From assembly GCA_004298725.1 (NCBI GenBank), contig SCQA01000033.1, positions 1 through 8,810 of the forward strand: a stretch of 8,810 bases of DNA. Reading direction: 5' to 3'. Positions 1 to 4,926 of this stretch are shown piece by piece (positions within the stretch are counted from its first letter, which is position 1; each line of letters starts with the position of its first letter). This DNA is from a bacterium. GTDB lineage: Bacteria; Desulfobacterota; GWC2-55-46. The notes beneath the pieces are model-generated. The model had not been told where the DNA came from, searched no databases, and worked only from the letters and a program-made list of their open reading frames with translations. A program made the position numbers and the translations under genes.

Positions 1-161
1 ACGACCTTGGAGCCTTCTACTTTTTGATCGCCTACCACTACCGTGGCGCCTGACGGCACGGTAACGGTAATATCTTGCTTCGGACCGTTCAATATCATAC
101 CGCACCCTAAAAGAATCATATACATAGGAAGCAAAACGACATATTTAAATATCTTACTCAT
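1..161 (-). CDS. Small lipoprotein, 3' end beyond window (partial)
   Basis: The first 53 codons of a gene that continues past the left edge. The N-terminus MSKIFKYVVLLPMYMILLGC has a short basic region, a hydrophobic stretch and the lipobox L17-L18-G19-C20, so the product is very probably exported, lipidated at C20 and held in the envelope; the +2 residue is Gly, not Asp, which suggests the outer membrane. The mature start (N25-G-P-K-Q-D-I-T-V, then P36-S-G-A-T-V-V-V-G-D) resembles small lipoproteins with a 'Gly-x-x-Q-x-[IV]-x-V ... P-x-G-A-x-V' beta-rich, PEGA-like pattern; this is resemblance only. The ATG overlaps the stop of the upstream lipoprotein gene by 8 nt and has no good Shine-Dalgarno of its own, so translation is probably coupled. 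Function unknown. Confidence 0.72.
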   Translation of the reverse strand, partial: MSKIFKYVVLLPMYMILLGCGMILNGPKQDITVTVPSGATVVVGDQKVEGSKV

Positions 162-513
162 TTGTCTTATATACATCACCTTCAACTCTCCAGCCGAAGC
201 TATCTACAAGAAAATACCATGTATATTTCCAATAAACCCGCGAATTTTGCATATAATCACCATTATGTTTGCTAAGCGCTTCAGAGACAGCTTGATCTAA
301 CTTGGGATAGACGCAAGTTGGGATCATAAGGACATGCCAGCACAGTGACTCACCATCAACATTTTTTGCCACCAGATGCTTTTCGTTTACATTCTCGGAT
401 CTGTATGTTCCGGTTGCCAGTGCAGAAAAATTACCAACATGATTTGCGCACCCAGCCATAAATAAAAGAGCTACCATTATCAAAGAAAACCTTAGTGATT
501 TTATTATCGGCAT
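154..513 (-). CDS. Small lipoprotein of unknown function
   Basis: A 119-residue product. Residues 1-21 are a lipoprotein signal peptide (K5 and R8, then a hydrophobic core) ending in the lipobox M19-A20-G21-C22; the mature protein would be about 98 residues, with Ala at +2 (outer-membrane sorting expected). C58 and C67 flank a hydrophobic stretch and could form a disulfide. The C-terminal half (K71-LDQAVSEAL helix, GD, then alternating aromatic residues through WRVEGDVY) looks like a helix followed by beta strands, a layout seen in several families of tiny bacterial lipoproteins; I cannot name the family. The annotated ATG lies 17 nt from a strong GGAGG (531-535), which is too far. An in-frame ACG at 520-522 sits 8 nt from it and would add Lys-Lys to the N-terminus. 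It overlaps the next lipoprotein gene by 8 nt, suggesting a two-gene unit. Confidence 0.75.
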   Translation of the reverse strand: MPIIKSLRFSLIMVALLFMAGCANHVGNFSALATGTYRSENVNEKHLVAKNVDGESLCWHVLMIPTCVYPKLDQAVSEALSKHNGDYMQNSRVYWKYTWYFLVDSFGWRVEGDVYKTNE

Positions 514-530
514 TTTTTTCGTATTAAAAT

Positions 531-535
531 CCTCC
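531..535 (-). promoter_or_regulatory. Strong Shine-Dalgarno (GGAGG) of the lipoprotein gene, at unusual distance
   Basis: The minus strand reads AAAAAGGAGGATTTTAATAC here. The GGAGG is 8 nt from an ACG codon (520-522) and 17 nt from the first in-frame ATG (511-513). No ATG, GTG or TTG lies in frame at the normal distance. Confidence 0.5.
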
Positions 536-571
536 TTTTTTTAAATTTTTTTCAAATATAACATCAAAACT

Positions 572-598
572 ACATTAGTTTACTCTTGTAACTGTCAA
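572..598 (-). promoter_or_regulatory. Candidate sigma70-type promoter for the lipoprotein genes
   Basis: A perfect -35 TTGACA (593-598) is followed after 15 nt by TAATGT (572-577), which matches the -10 consensus at only three positions. It would start transcription about 35-40 nt before the GGAGG at 531-535. Position is good; the -10 and the spacer are suboptimal. Confidence 0.33.
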
Positions 599-689
599 TA
601 TTATCAAGCTAACTACTTTTTTATTAAACAATTTTAAGCTAAACCAAATCCACATAAATTAATCAATCGTATGCGTTGAATGTCTAAGC

Positions 690-715
690 ATTTTACCCCC
701 CCCATTTTTTGTCAA
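690..715 (-). promoter_or_regulatory. Promoter-like element with G8 tract in the spacer
   Basis: On the minus strand a perfect TTGACA (710-715) is followed by AAAAAT, eight Gs (696-703) and TAAAAT (690-695; five of six match TATAAT). The spacer is 14 nt, about three short of optimal. Homopolymeric G tracts at this position are known to change promoter strength by slippage in phase-variable genes such as meningococcal porA. Whether this element is active is unknown. Confidence 0.35.
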
Positions 716-814
716 GTAAATTTTGAAAAGGTATAAACAATTCACTTTCTAAACTGACTTTGAGAAGGTAAATATCGTCACGACAATCAAGATAACGTCT
801 ATTTTTTAACCCTC

Positions 815-856
815 AAAATAAAAAAGGCCGGAGGGCTATAAAACCCTCCGGCCTTT
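815..856 (-). terminator. Intrinsic terminator of the ribosomal protein operon
   Basis: A perfect 13-bp stem (823-835 with 844-856, AAAGGCCGGAGGG and its complement) encloses an 8-nt loop. In the minus-strand transcript it runs into TTTTTTATTTT (the last three stem Ts plus 815-822). It lies about 57 nt after the rplQ stop. The plus-strand side lacks a comparable T tract and has no gene to terminate, so it acts for the operon only. Confidence 0.95.
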
Positions 857-913
857 GAATTATGTGATTATATTTTGCGTCTTGCCTGCTTTACATCCTA
901 CCAGCTTTACGTC

Positions 914-1453
914 TTAACCTTTTTCAGCCTTTCTTGCCCTCGTCTTTAGCGCGGTTTTTTCCTTCGCGGCTTTTTTCACTGTTGGTTTTGATGATGCCTT
1001 TTTCGAGGCGGCTTTTACTTTTGCCACAGGCGCTTTCTTTGCCTTTGGCGCGGCTGTCTTCGCCTTCTTTGTGTCAGCTCCGGCTACTACCGCGCTCTTA
1101 CTCTCAACAAGCTCCATAACGGACATTGAAGCGTTGTCCCCGGGGCGGTTGCCAAGCTTCATCAGCCTTGTGTACCCGCCATTTCTGCCGGTAAAGAGCG
1201 GCGCGATTTCGGCAAAAAGCTTTGTTACGGCTTCCTTACTTCTAAGAAACGCGAAGGCGCGGCGTCTTGACGCAAGGCTTCCGTTCTTGCCAAGCGTTAT
1301 CATCTTCTCGGCGTAGCTTCTAAGAGCCTTGGCCCTCGGCGTGGTCGTTGTGATTCTGCCGTGGAAAATAAGATCGTTAGTCATGTTGGCGAACATGCTT
1401 CTTAAATGACTGTACGTCCTGTCAAACCTTTTTTCGTCTCTATTATGTCTCAT
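914..1453 (-). CDS. rplQ: 50S ribosomal protein L17 (bL17) with Lys/Ala-rich C-terminal tail
   Basis: L17 lies near the peptide exit tunnel of the large subunit. Residues 1 to about 117 form the conserved core: MRHNRD start, FDRTYSHLRSMFANM, ITTTTPRAKALRSYAEKMITL, and the Asn/Gly region followed by YTRLMKLGNRPGDNASMSVMELVE. Residues about 120-179 are a low-complexity tail of Lys, Ala, Thr and Ser with repeated A-K-K-A units and almost no bulky residues, so the protein is 179 residues against roughly 115-130 in most bacteria. The ATG is preceded by GAGG at 7 nt. It is the last gene of the operon, separated from rpoA by a 143-nt spacer rich in inverted repeats, and is followed by the terminator. 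Confidence 0.97.
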   Translation of the reverse strand: MRHNRDEKRFDRTYSHLRSMFANMTNDLIFHGRITTTTPRAKALRSYAEKMITLGKNGSLASRRRAFAFLRSKEAVTKLFAEIAPLFTGRNGGYTRLMKLGNRPGDNASMSVMELVESKSAVVAGADTKKAKTAAPKAKKAPVAKVKAASKKASSKPTVKKAAKEKTALKTRARKAEKG

Positions 1454-1496
1454 TAAAAAAACCTCTTTTAATCGTTTTAGGGTCTAACCCACGCAA

Positions 1497-1529
1497 CTTA
1501 AAAAATAGAAACAGTAGCTATTTTCTAAG
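1497..1529 (-). repeat. AT-rich hairpin in the rpoA-rplQ spacer
   Basis: Twelve-base arms (1497-1508 and 1518-1529) flank a 9-nt loop. In the minus-strand transcript CUUAGAAAAUAG pairs with CUAUUUUUUAAG with one G-U wobble; on the plus strand the same position would be an A-C mismatch. It lies about 45 nt before the rplQ start. Role unknown; it could be an RNA processing or stability element. Confidence 0.5.
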
Positions 1530-1548
1530 AGTAGTGGTTAACTGCACC

Positions 1549-1581
1549 CCCACCCTACCCTCCCCCATATAAAGGGGGAGG
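1549..1581 (-). repeat. GC-rich hairpin plus GTAGGGTGGG motif in the rpoA-rplQ spacer
   Basis: An 8-bp perfect stem (1559-1566 with 1574-1581, CCTCCCCC and complement) encloses a 7-nt AT loop. It is followed in the transcript by GTAGGGTGGG (1549-1558), a 10-base string that also occurs in the infA leader repeat on the same strand. No T tract follows in either direction, so this is not an intrinsic terminator. GTAG next to a palindrome is the usual look of REP-type extragenic repeats, so a dispersed repeat is the most likely identity. Confidence 0.5.
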
Positions 1582-1596
1582 AGAAAAACAAAAACC

Positions 1597-2616
1597 TCAG
1601 GCGCCTTCCTTGCGCTCCGTGTGTTGCGAATCAAGATCTTTTCTTAAAGGAAAGCCGTCAACCTTCATGCCGAAGTCAAGGCCCATGACCTTAAGTATTT
1701 CTTTTATTTCATTAAGCGACTTTCTGCCGAAGTTCTTGGTTCTCAGCATTTCCTGCTCGCTCTTTTGAACCATCTCGCCGATGTACTTTATGTCGGCGTT
1801 CTTCAAGCAATTTGCCGAGCGCACTGAAAGCTCCAGCTCGTCAACCGTCTTGTAAAGGTTTTCGTTAAGCAAAGGCTTCGAGTCGCCCTTTTCCAAGCTT
1901 GACTCTTCACTCGCTTCTTCAAACGTTATGAAGACGCTCATCTGGTCTTTAAGTATCTTGGCGGCAACGGCAACCGCGCTTTCAGGCTCAATGGCGCCGG
2001 TTGTCCATACCTCGACGGTAAGCTTGTCGTAGTCGGTCCTCTGCCCCACTCTGGCTTGCGTAACGTTATAATTAACCCTTGAAACAGGCTGGAATATGGC
2101 GTCTATCTGTATGGTGCCTATGGGCATATTCTGCGCCCTGTTCTTCTCAGCCGGAAGGTAGCCCTTGCCCGTGTTGGCTATAAGCTCACATTCAAGCTTG
2201 GAGTCTTTTGATACGGTCGCTATGTGCAGTTCAGGGTTTAACACCTCTACGGACGAATCGCAAATAATGTCGCCGGCCTTTACAGCGCCGTCGCCGGAAG
2301 ACTTTATCTTCAAGGTCTTTGGCCCGTCGCCGTGAATCATCAGCTTTACCTGCTTGAGGCTCAAAATGATATCCGAAACGTCTTCCTTCACGCCAGGAAT
2401 GGTTGAAAATTCATGAAGCACTTCATTAAACCTGACGCTTGTAATGGCGGCGCCCTGAAGCGAAGACAAAAGCACCCTGCGGAGCGAGTTGCCCATTGTA
2501 ACGCCGAAACCCCTCTCGAAAGGCTCGGCCACGAACTTGCCGTAAGTGGCAGTCAGCGTCTCCTTCTCGACTTCGAGCTTCTTAGGTTTAATAAGGTCAC
2601 GCCAGTTTTTCTGCAT
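1597..2616 (-). CDS. rpoA: DNA-directed RNA polymerase subunit alpha
   Basis: RpoA dimerises to start assembly of RNA polymerase and contacts upstream promoter DNA and activators. The N-terminal domain (about 1-232) includes NWRDLIKPK at 4-12, the dimer and beta-contact segment [16 protein letters not shown] (40-55) and ITFEE at its end. A variable acidic linker (about 233-248) leads to the C-terminal domain (about 250-317) with V265-R-S-A-N-C-L, the DNA-binding arginine equivalent to E. coli Arg265 being R266, then YIGEMV and [10 protein letters not shown]. The last 20 residues are polar and variable. Length (339) is normal. The ATG is preceded only by a G-run (GGGGG, 4 nt away), so its ribosome binding site is atypical. 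It lies between rpsD and rplQ as is usual for the alpha operon. Confidence 0.99.
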   Translation of the reverse strand: MQKNWRDLIKPKKLEVEKETLTATYGKFVAEPFERGFGVTMGNSLRRVLLSSLQGAAITSVRFNEVLHEFSTIPGVKEDVSDIILSLKQVKLMIHGDGPKTLKIKSSGDGAVKAGDIICDSSVEVLNPELHIATVSKDSKLECELIANTGKGYLPAEKNRAQNMPIGTIQIDAIFQPVSRVNYNVTQARVGQRTDYDKLTVEVWTTGAIEPESAVAVAAKILKDQMSVFITFEEASEESSLEKGDSKPLLNENLYKTVDELELSVRSANCLKNADIKYIGEMVQKSEQEMLRTKNFGRKSLNEIKEILKVMGLDFGMKVDGFPLRKDLDSQHTERKEGA

Positions 2617-2663
2617 TGTGCCCCCATTTAAAAAAAATGACCGTTTTTGTGCGGCCGGAAAAA

Positions 2664-2669
2664 ATTATA
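2664..2669 (-). promoter_or_regulatory. Candidate -10 hexamer upstream of rpoA
   Basis: A perfect TATAAT occurs on the minus strand within the 99-nt rpsD-rpoA spacer, about 48 nt before the rpoA start. The best -35 at 17 nt is TTCAGG, which is poor, and there is no extended TG. An internal promoter is possible but weakly supported. Confidence 0.27.
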
Positions 2670-2715
2670 ATCGTCTCATGCCAGGCCTGAAACCTTGCCA
2701 AGCAACGCTAATATA

Positions 2716-3342
2716 TTACTTGGAATACAGCTCAACTATAAGCCTTTCGCTCATCGGAAGCGTTACGTCGTCCCTTCTCGGAAGCCTGAGCATTTTACCG
2801 GACACCGCGCTCCTGTCAACGCTTAACCATTCCGGTATGCCCCTGCGCTCGGATGTTTTCAGGTTATCAATAATCCTCGGGCTTTGTTTCCTTCCGGCTG
2901 AAACTTCAATTGTTTCATTCGCGTTTACCGAGTAAGAAGGAATATCAACTTTTTTTCCATTTACACGAACGCCGCCGTGCGTAACCATCAAACGCGCTTC
3001 CCTTCTGTTGCCGGCAAAACCAAGCCTGTACACGACGTTATCTAATCTTCTCTCAAGAAGGGTTATCAGGTTTTCGCCGGTAATACCCTTTTGCCTCTCG
3101 GCGCCCCTAAAGGTGTTTTTAAACTGCCCTTCCATCAGGCCGTACACCCGCTTTACCTTCTGTTTTTCACGAAGCTGAAGCGCGTACTCGGAGACCTTGC
3201 CCCTTGCCTGTCCGTGCTGGCCCGGGCCGTATGCCCTTCTTTCGAAAGCGCATTTGTCCGTATAGCACCTGTCTGATTTAAAAAACAGCTTAATTCCCTC
3301 GCGCCTGCACAGCTTGCAGACTGAACCGATATGCCTTGCCAA
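2716..3342 (-). CDS. rpsD: 30S ribosomal protein S4 (uS4), zinc-binding form
   Basis: S4 is a primary 16S rRNA binder that nucleates small-subunit assembly and, in several bacteria, represses its own operon. The N-terminus carries the zinc-knuckle cysteines C9, C12, C26 and C31 (C-x2-C-x13-C-x4-C), followed by the [10 protein letters not shown] signature (36-45). The S4 RNA-binding domain spans about 98-160 ([12 protein letters not shown] ... [20 protein letters not shown]), and the C-terminus LIVELYSK is typical. Length 208 is normal. The start is TTG at 3340-3342, chosen because MARHIG is the family N-terminus and GGAGG lies 5 nt upstream. A 103-nt spacer containing a small hairpin separates it from rpsK. 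Confidence 0.98.
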   Translation of the reverse strand: MARHIGSVCKLCRREGIKLFFKSDRCYTDKCAFERRAYGPGQHGQARGKVSEYALQLREKQKVKRVYGLMEGQFKNTFRGAERQKGITGENLITLLERRLDNVVYRLGFAGNRREARLMVTHGGVRVNGKKVDIPSYSVNANETIEVSAGRKQSPRIIDNLKTSERRGIPEWLSVDRSAVSGKMLRLPRRDDVTLPMSERLIVELYSK

Positions 3343-3346
3343 CTTG

Positions 3347-3352
3347 CCCTCC
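3347..3352 (-). promoter_or_regulatory. Shine-Dalgarno fixing the TTG start of rpsD
   Basis: GGAGGG on the minus strand, with four bases (CAAG) between it and TTG at 3342. It supports TTG as the true start of S4. Confidence 0.85.
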
Positions 3353-3393
3353 GTTAATTACGTCCGTCCCGCGGTTCTGATTCTACCCTTAAA

Positions 3394-3460
3394 AAACCCT
3401 GCGCCTTATGCGGCATTTGCCGCTACTGCCGGCCTGCTTTCTTGATTAAACCCTGCGCCT
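3394..3460 (-). repeat. 13-bp direct repeat duplicating the 3' end of rpsK
   Basis: The minus-strand string AGGCGCAGGGTTT occurs at the very end of rpsK (3448-3460, encoding Arg-Arg-Val and the first base of the stop) and again 54 nt downstream in the spacer (3394-3406), where it is followed by extra Ts and AAG. Flanking GCCGC is also shared. Between the copies is a hairpin with 6-base arms (GCGGCA 3410-3415 and TGCCGC 3418-3423). It looks like a decayed local duplication of the gene's tail. Confidence 0.45.
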
Positions 3461-3820
3461 CTTGGGCGGCCTGCAACCGTTATGCGGAAGCGGCGTTACG
3501 TCCCGAATAAGCGATATGCTGAACCCGGCGGTCTGAAGCGACCTTATCGCGGCCTCTCTGCCTGCGCCCGGGCCGTTTATATATACGTCAACCGTTTTAA
3601 CGCCGGAGTCTATGGCTTTTTTAGCGGCTGATTCCGCCGCCACCTGCGCCGCGAACGGCGTACCCTTTCTTGAACCCTTAAAGCCCTGCGCCCCTGAGCT
3701 TGACCACGCTATCATATTGCCGGCGTGATCCGTAATGCTCACTATGGTATTGTTGAACGTGGACTTTATGTGGGCAACTCCCCTTGATACCGCCCTTTTC
3801 TCTTTTTTGGCTTTTGCCAT
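3446..3820 (-). CDS. rpsK: 30S ribosomal protein S11 (uS11)
   Basis: S11 sits in the small-subunit platform beside the E-site mRNA region. Family signatures are all present: [12 protein letters not shown] (20-31), [22 protein letters not shown] (38-59), [15 protein letters not shown] (82-96) and the basic end [13 protein letters not shown] (112-124). Length 124 is typical (E. coli 129). The ATG is preceded by GGAGG at 5 nt (GGAGGAG spans 3824-3830). It starts 36 nt after rpsM and is followed by rpsD, the usual alpha-operon order. Confidence 0.98.
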   Translation of the reverse strand: MAKAKKEKRAVSRGVAHIKSTFNNTIVSITDHAGNMIAWSSSGAQGFKGSRKGTPFAAQVAAESAAKKAIDSGVKTVDVYINGPGAGREAAIRSLQTAGFSISLIRDVTPLPHNGCRPPKRRRV

Positions 3821-3856
3821 CAGCTCCTCCGGCCTTTATGAAAATCTTTTTGAAGT

Positions 3857-4231
3857 TTATTCCGTCTTGCGCGCGGCTACAACGCCCTTTCTCGGGCCTT
3901 TTCTTGTGCGCGCGTTCGTATGAGTTCTTTGGCCGCGCACCGGAAGGTTTTTCCTGTGGCGAAGCCCTCTGTAACAACCCATGTCAATTAACATCTTTAC
4001 ATGCAGAGAAACTTCTTTTCTCAGGTCGCCTTCAACTTTGAATTCAGTGTCAATGACCTTTCTTATGGCCGCCACCTGAGCCTCGGTGAGGTCCTGCGTC
4101 TTTATGGCCGGGTCAACCCCTGCCTTTTTAAGTATATTCAGGGCGGATCTGCGCCCAAGGCCGAATATAGCCGTTAGCGCTATTTCCATCCTTTTATTCT
4201 TGGGTAAGTCAACGCCTGCAATCCTTGCCAA
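3857..4231 (-). CDS. rpsM: 30S ribosomal protein S13 (uS13)
   Basis: S13 occupies the head of the small subunit and contacts 5S rRNA/L5 bridges and the P-site tRNA. The sequence starts [13 protein letters not shown] (2-14), has the [29 protein letters not shown] signature near the C-terminus (about 87-115) and a basic tail. Length 124 is typical. The start is TTG at 4229-4231. A longer reading frame opens 31 codons further upstream at 4324, but that segment overlaps rpmJ, has no S13 similarity and lies before the AGGAGG at 4239-4244, which is 7 nt from the TTG. Overlapping hairpins lie just before this ribosome binding site. Confidence 0.98.
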   Translation of the reverse strand: MARIAGVDLPKNKRMEIALTAIFGLGRRSALNILKKAGVDPAIKTQDLTEAQVAAIRKVIDTEFKVEGDLRKEVSLHVKMLIDMGCYRGLRHRKNLPVRGQRTHTNARTRKGPRKGVVAARKTE

Positions 4232-4238
4232 TGTACTT

Positions 4239-4244
4239 CCTCCT
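4239..4244 (-). promoter_or_regulatory. Shine-Dalgarno fixing the TTG start of rpsM
   Basis: A full AGGAGG (within AAAGGAGGAA) on the minus strand, 7 nt before TTG at 4231. It settles the start against the longer upstream reading. Confidence 0.9.
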
Positions 4245-4267
4245 TTACCGGACTGGTCCGCCGGTAA
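4245..4267 (-). promoter_or_regulatory. Overlapping hairpins in the rpsM leader
   Basis: The 43-nt rpmJ-rpsM spacer contains a perfect 7-bp stem (TTACCGG 4245-4251 with CCGGTAA 4261-4267, 9-nt loop) that touches the rpsM Shine-Dalgarno. A second, mutually exclusive 5-bp stem uses the same bases (CGGAC 4249-4253 with GTCCG 4256-4260). The E. coli alpha operon is controlled by S4 binding a folded leader just upstream of rpsM, so the position is suggestive, but no S4 site is recognised by sequence. Confidence 0.4.
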
Positions 4268-4274
4268 TCCGTTT

Positions 4275-4388
4275 TTAGCCTTGCCTCTGCTTGTGCTTGG
4301 GATTTTCGCATACCACGCGCACAACGCCGTGCCTCTTAACTACCTTGCACTTGGAGCATATCTTCTTTACCGAACTGCGTACCTTCAT
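4275..4388 (-). CDS. rpmJ: 50S ribosomal protein L36 (bL36), zinc-binding form
   Basis: A 37-residue protein, [20 protein letters not shown] then [17 protein letters not shown], matching L36 along its full length. The zinc ligands C11, C14, C27 and H32 (C-x2-C-x12-C-x4-H) are all present, so this is the C+ form. L36 binds 23S rRNA near the peptidyl transferase region of the large subunit. The ATG at 4386-4388 has only a weak AGAGGG element 5 nt upstream. It lies between infA and rpsM, its standard location. Confidence 0.97.
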   Translation of the reverse strand: MKVRSSVKKICSKCKVVKRHGVVRVVCENPKHKQRQG

Positions 4389-4410
4389 ATAACCCTCTTA
4401 TTAATGTTCT

Positions 4411-4629
4411 TTACTTCGCTCTGAAAGTTATCCTGCCTCTTGTAAGGTCGTATGGCGAAAGCTCTATAGTGACCTTATCTCCAGGCAGTATCTTTATAAA
4501 GTGCATTCTCATCTTGCCGGAAACATGGGCAAGAACCTTATGTTTGTTTTCAAGCTCTACCCTGAACATAGCGTTAGGCAAAGTCTCGATTACCGTCCCC
4601 TCTACTTGTATAGCTTCTTCTTTGGCCAT
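4411..4629 (-). CDS. infA: Translation initiation factor IF-1
   Basis: IF-1 binds the A site of the small subunit during initiation. The 72-residue sequence is a single OB-fold (S1-like) domain with the family blocks [21 protein letters not shown] (10-30), [20 protein letters not shown] (32-51) and [13 protein letters not shown] (58-70); its length is exactly typical. The ATG has AAGG 6 nt upstream. Unusually, that ribosome binding site is the edge of a ~102-bp tandem repeat which fills much of the 297-nt map-infA gap. rpmJ follows after 22 nt. Confidence 0.98.
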   Translation of the reverse strand: MAKEEAIQVEGTVIETLPNAMFRVELENKHKVLAHVSGKMRMHFIKILPGDKVTIELSPYDLTRGRITFRAK

Positions 4630-4630
4630 C

Positions 4631-4732
4631 TCTTGCCTTCAGCACCCTCGGCAAGCGTGCTATTTACTAATCTTCGCATATGCCTGTATGGCTACACATC
4701 TATTTTGGTGGGCAATGCCCACCCTACAAAAA
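4631..4732 (-). repeat. Tandem leader repeat, copy 1 (adjacent to infA)
   Basis: The first of two tandem ~102-bp units, ending 1 nt before the infA ATG, so it supplies the infA ribosome binding site. The infA-proximal 68 bp match copy 2 with a single difference (position 4666). In transcript order the unit is: GTAG (4724-4727), a perfect 7-bp hairpin GGTGGGC-ATT-GCCCACC (4707-4723), an AT-rich link, the palindrome GCATATGC (4677-4684), and CTTGCC/GGCAAG inverted arms (4632-4637, 4650-4655). GTAG immediately before a short palindrome is the hallmark layout of REP elements mobilised by RAYT transposases; no such transposase is in the window. Confidence 0.8.
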
Positions 4733-4834
4733 TCTTGCCTTCAGCACCCTCGGCAAGCGTGCTATTTGCTAATCTTCGCATATGCCTGTATGGCTACACA
4801 CTATATTTTGGCGGGCTGTACCCACCCTGTAAAA
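4733..4834 (-). repeat. Tandem leader repeat, copy 2 (distal to infA)
   Basis: The same unit as 4631-4732, directly abutting it. The hairpin end has diverged: the foot is ACAG rather than GTAG, and the stem is GGTGGG-tacag-CCCGCC (4821-4826 with 4810-4815 on the minus strand). In RNA of the operon's strand this still pairs through a G-U wobble, while the opposite strand would have a C-A mismatch. The unit retains the ribosome-binding-like GAAGGCAAGA, here followed by copy 1 rather than by a start codon. Confidence 0.8.
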
Positions 4835-4926
4835 CTTTGACAATGATGTAATATTACGCAAATCACAACTCAACCTGCGACTCTGCATTAACCTGCGCCT
4901 GCTCGTGCTTTAACTGCCTCTTTGCT

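Larger units (their letters stand above)
536..814. other. AT-rich intergenic region between the rplQ terminator and the lipoprotein genes
   Basis: No open reading frame with a plausible start and ribosome binding site is visible on either strand. The stretch is clearly more AT-rich than the operon. It contains two perfect minus-strand TTGACA hexamers (593-598 and 710-715) listed separately, a run of eight Gs (minus strand, 696-703), and a short odd-length palindrome TCGTCACGA at 775-783. It most likely holds the promoter(s) of the lipoprotein pair, since the terminator upstream should block read-through from rplQ. Confidence 0.6.

Noticed and set aside
43..300. Plus-strand 85-codon frame at the left edge.
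   Set aside because: Opposite the two lipoprotein genes, whose lipoboxes and overlapping start/stop are convincing; no Shine-Dalgarno.
1559..1581. GC-rich hairpin between rpoA and rplQ as an intrinsic terminator.
   Set aside because: No T tract follows on either strand, and rplQ must be transcribed through it.
3678..3977. Minus-strand 99-codon frame overlapping rpsM and rpsK.
   Set aside because: Out of frame with both certain genes, Lys/Gly/Arg-rich as expected of a shifted ribosomal gene, no own start signals.
4232..4324. N-terminal extension of S13 from 4324.
   Set aside because: The added residues lie in the rpmJ coding region and spacer, do not match S13, and the strong AGGAGG fits the TTG at 4231.
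4469..4851. Plus-strand open frames of 116-123 codons across the infA leader repeats.
   Set aside because: They run antisense through infA and then through the tandem repeat, so their internal protein repeat simply mirrors the DNA repeat; no ribosome binding site or family resemblance.
4820..4858. infA promoter with TTGTCA in the map-infA gap.
   Set aside because: The hexamer at 17 nt (TACAGC) is a poor -10 and lies inside the repeat hairpin; not distinguishable from chance.
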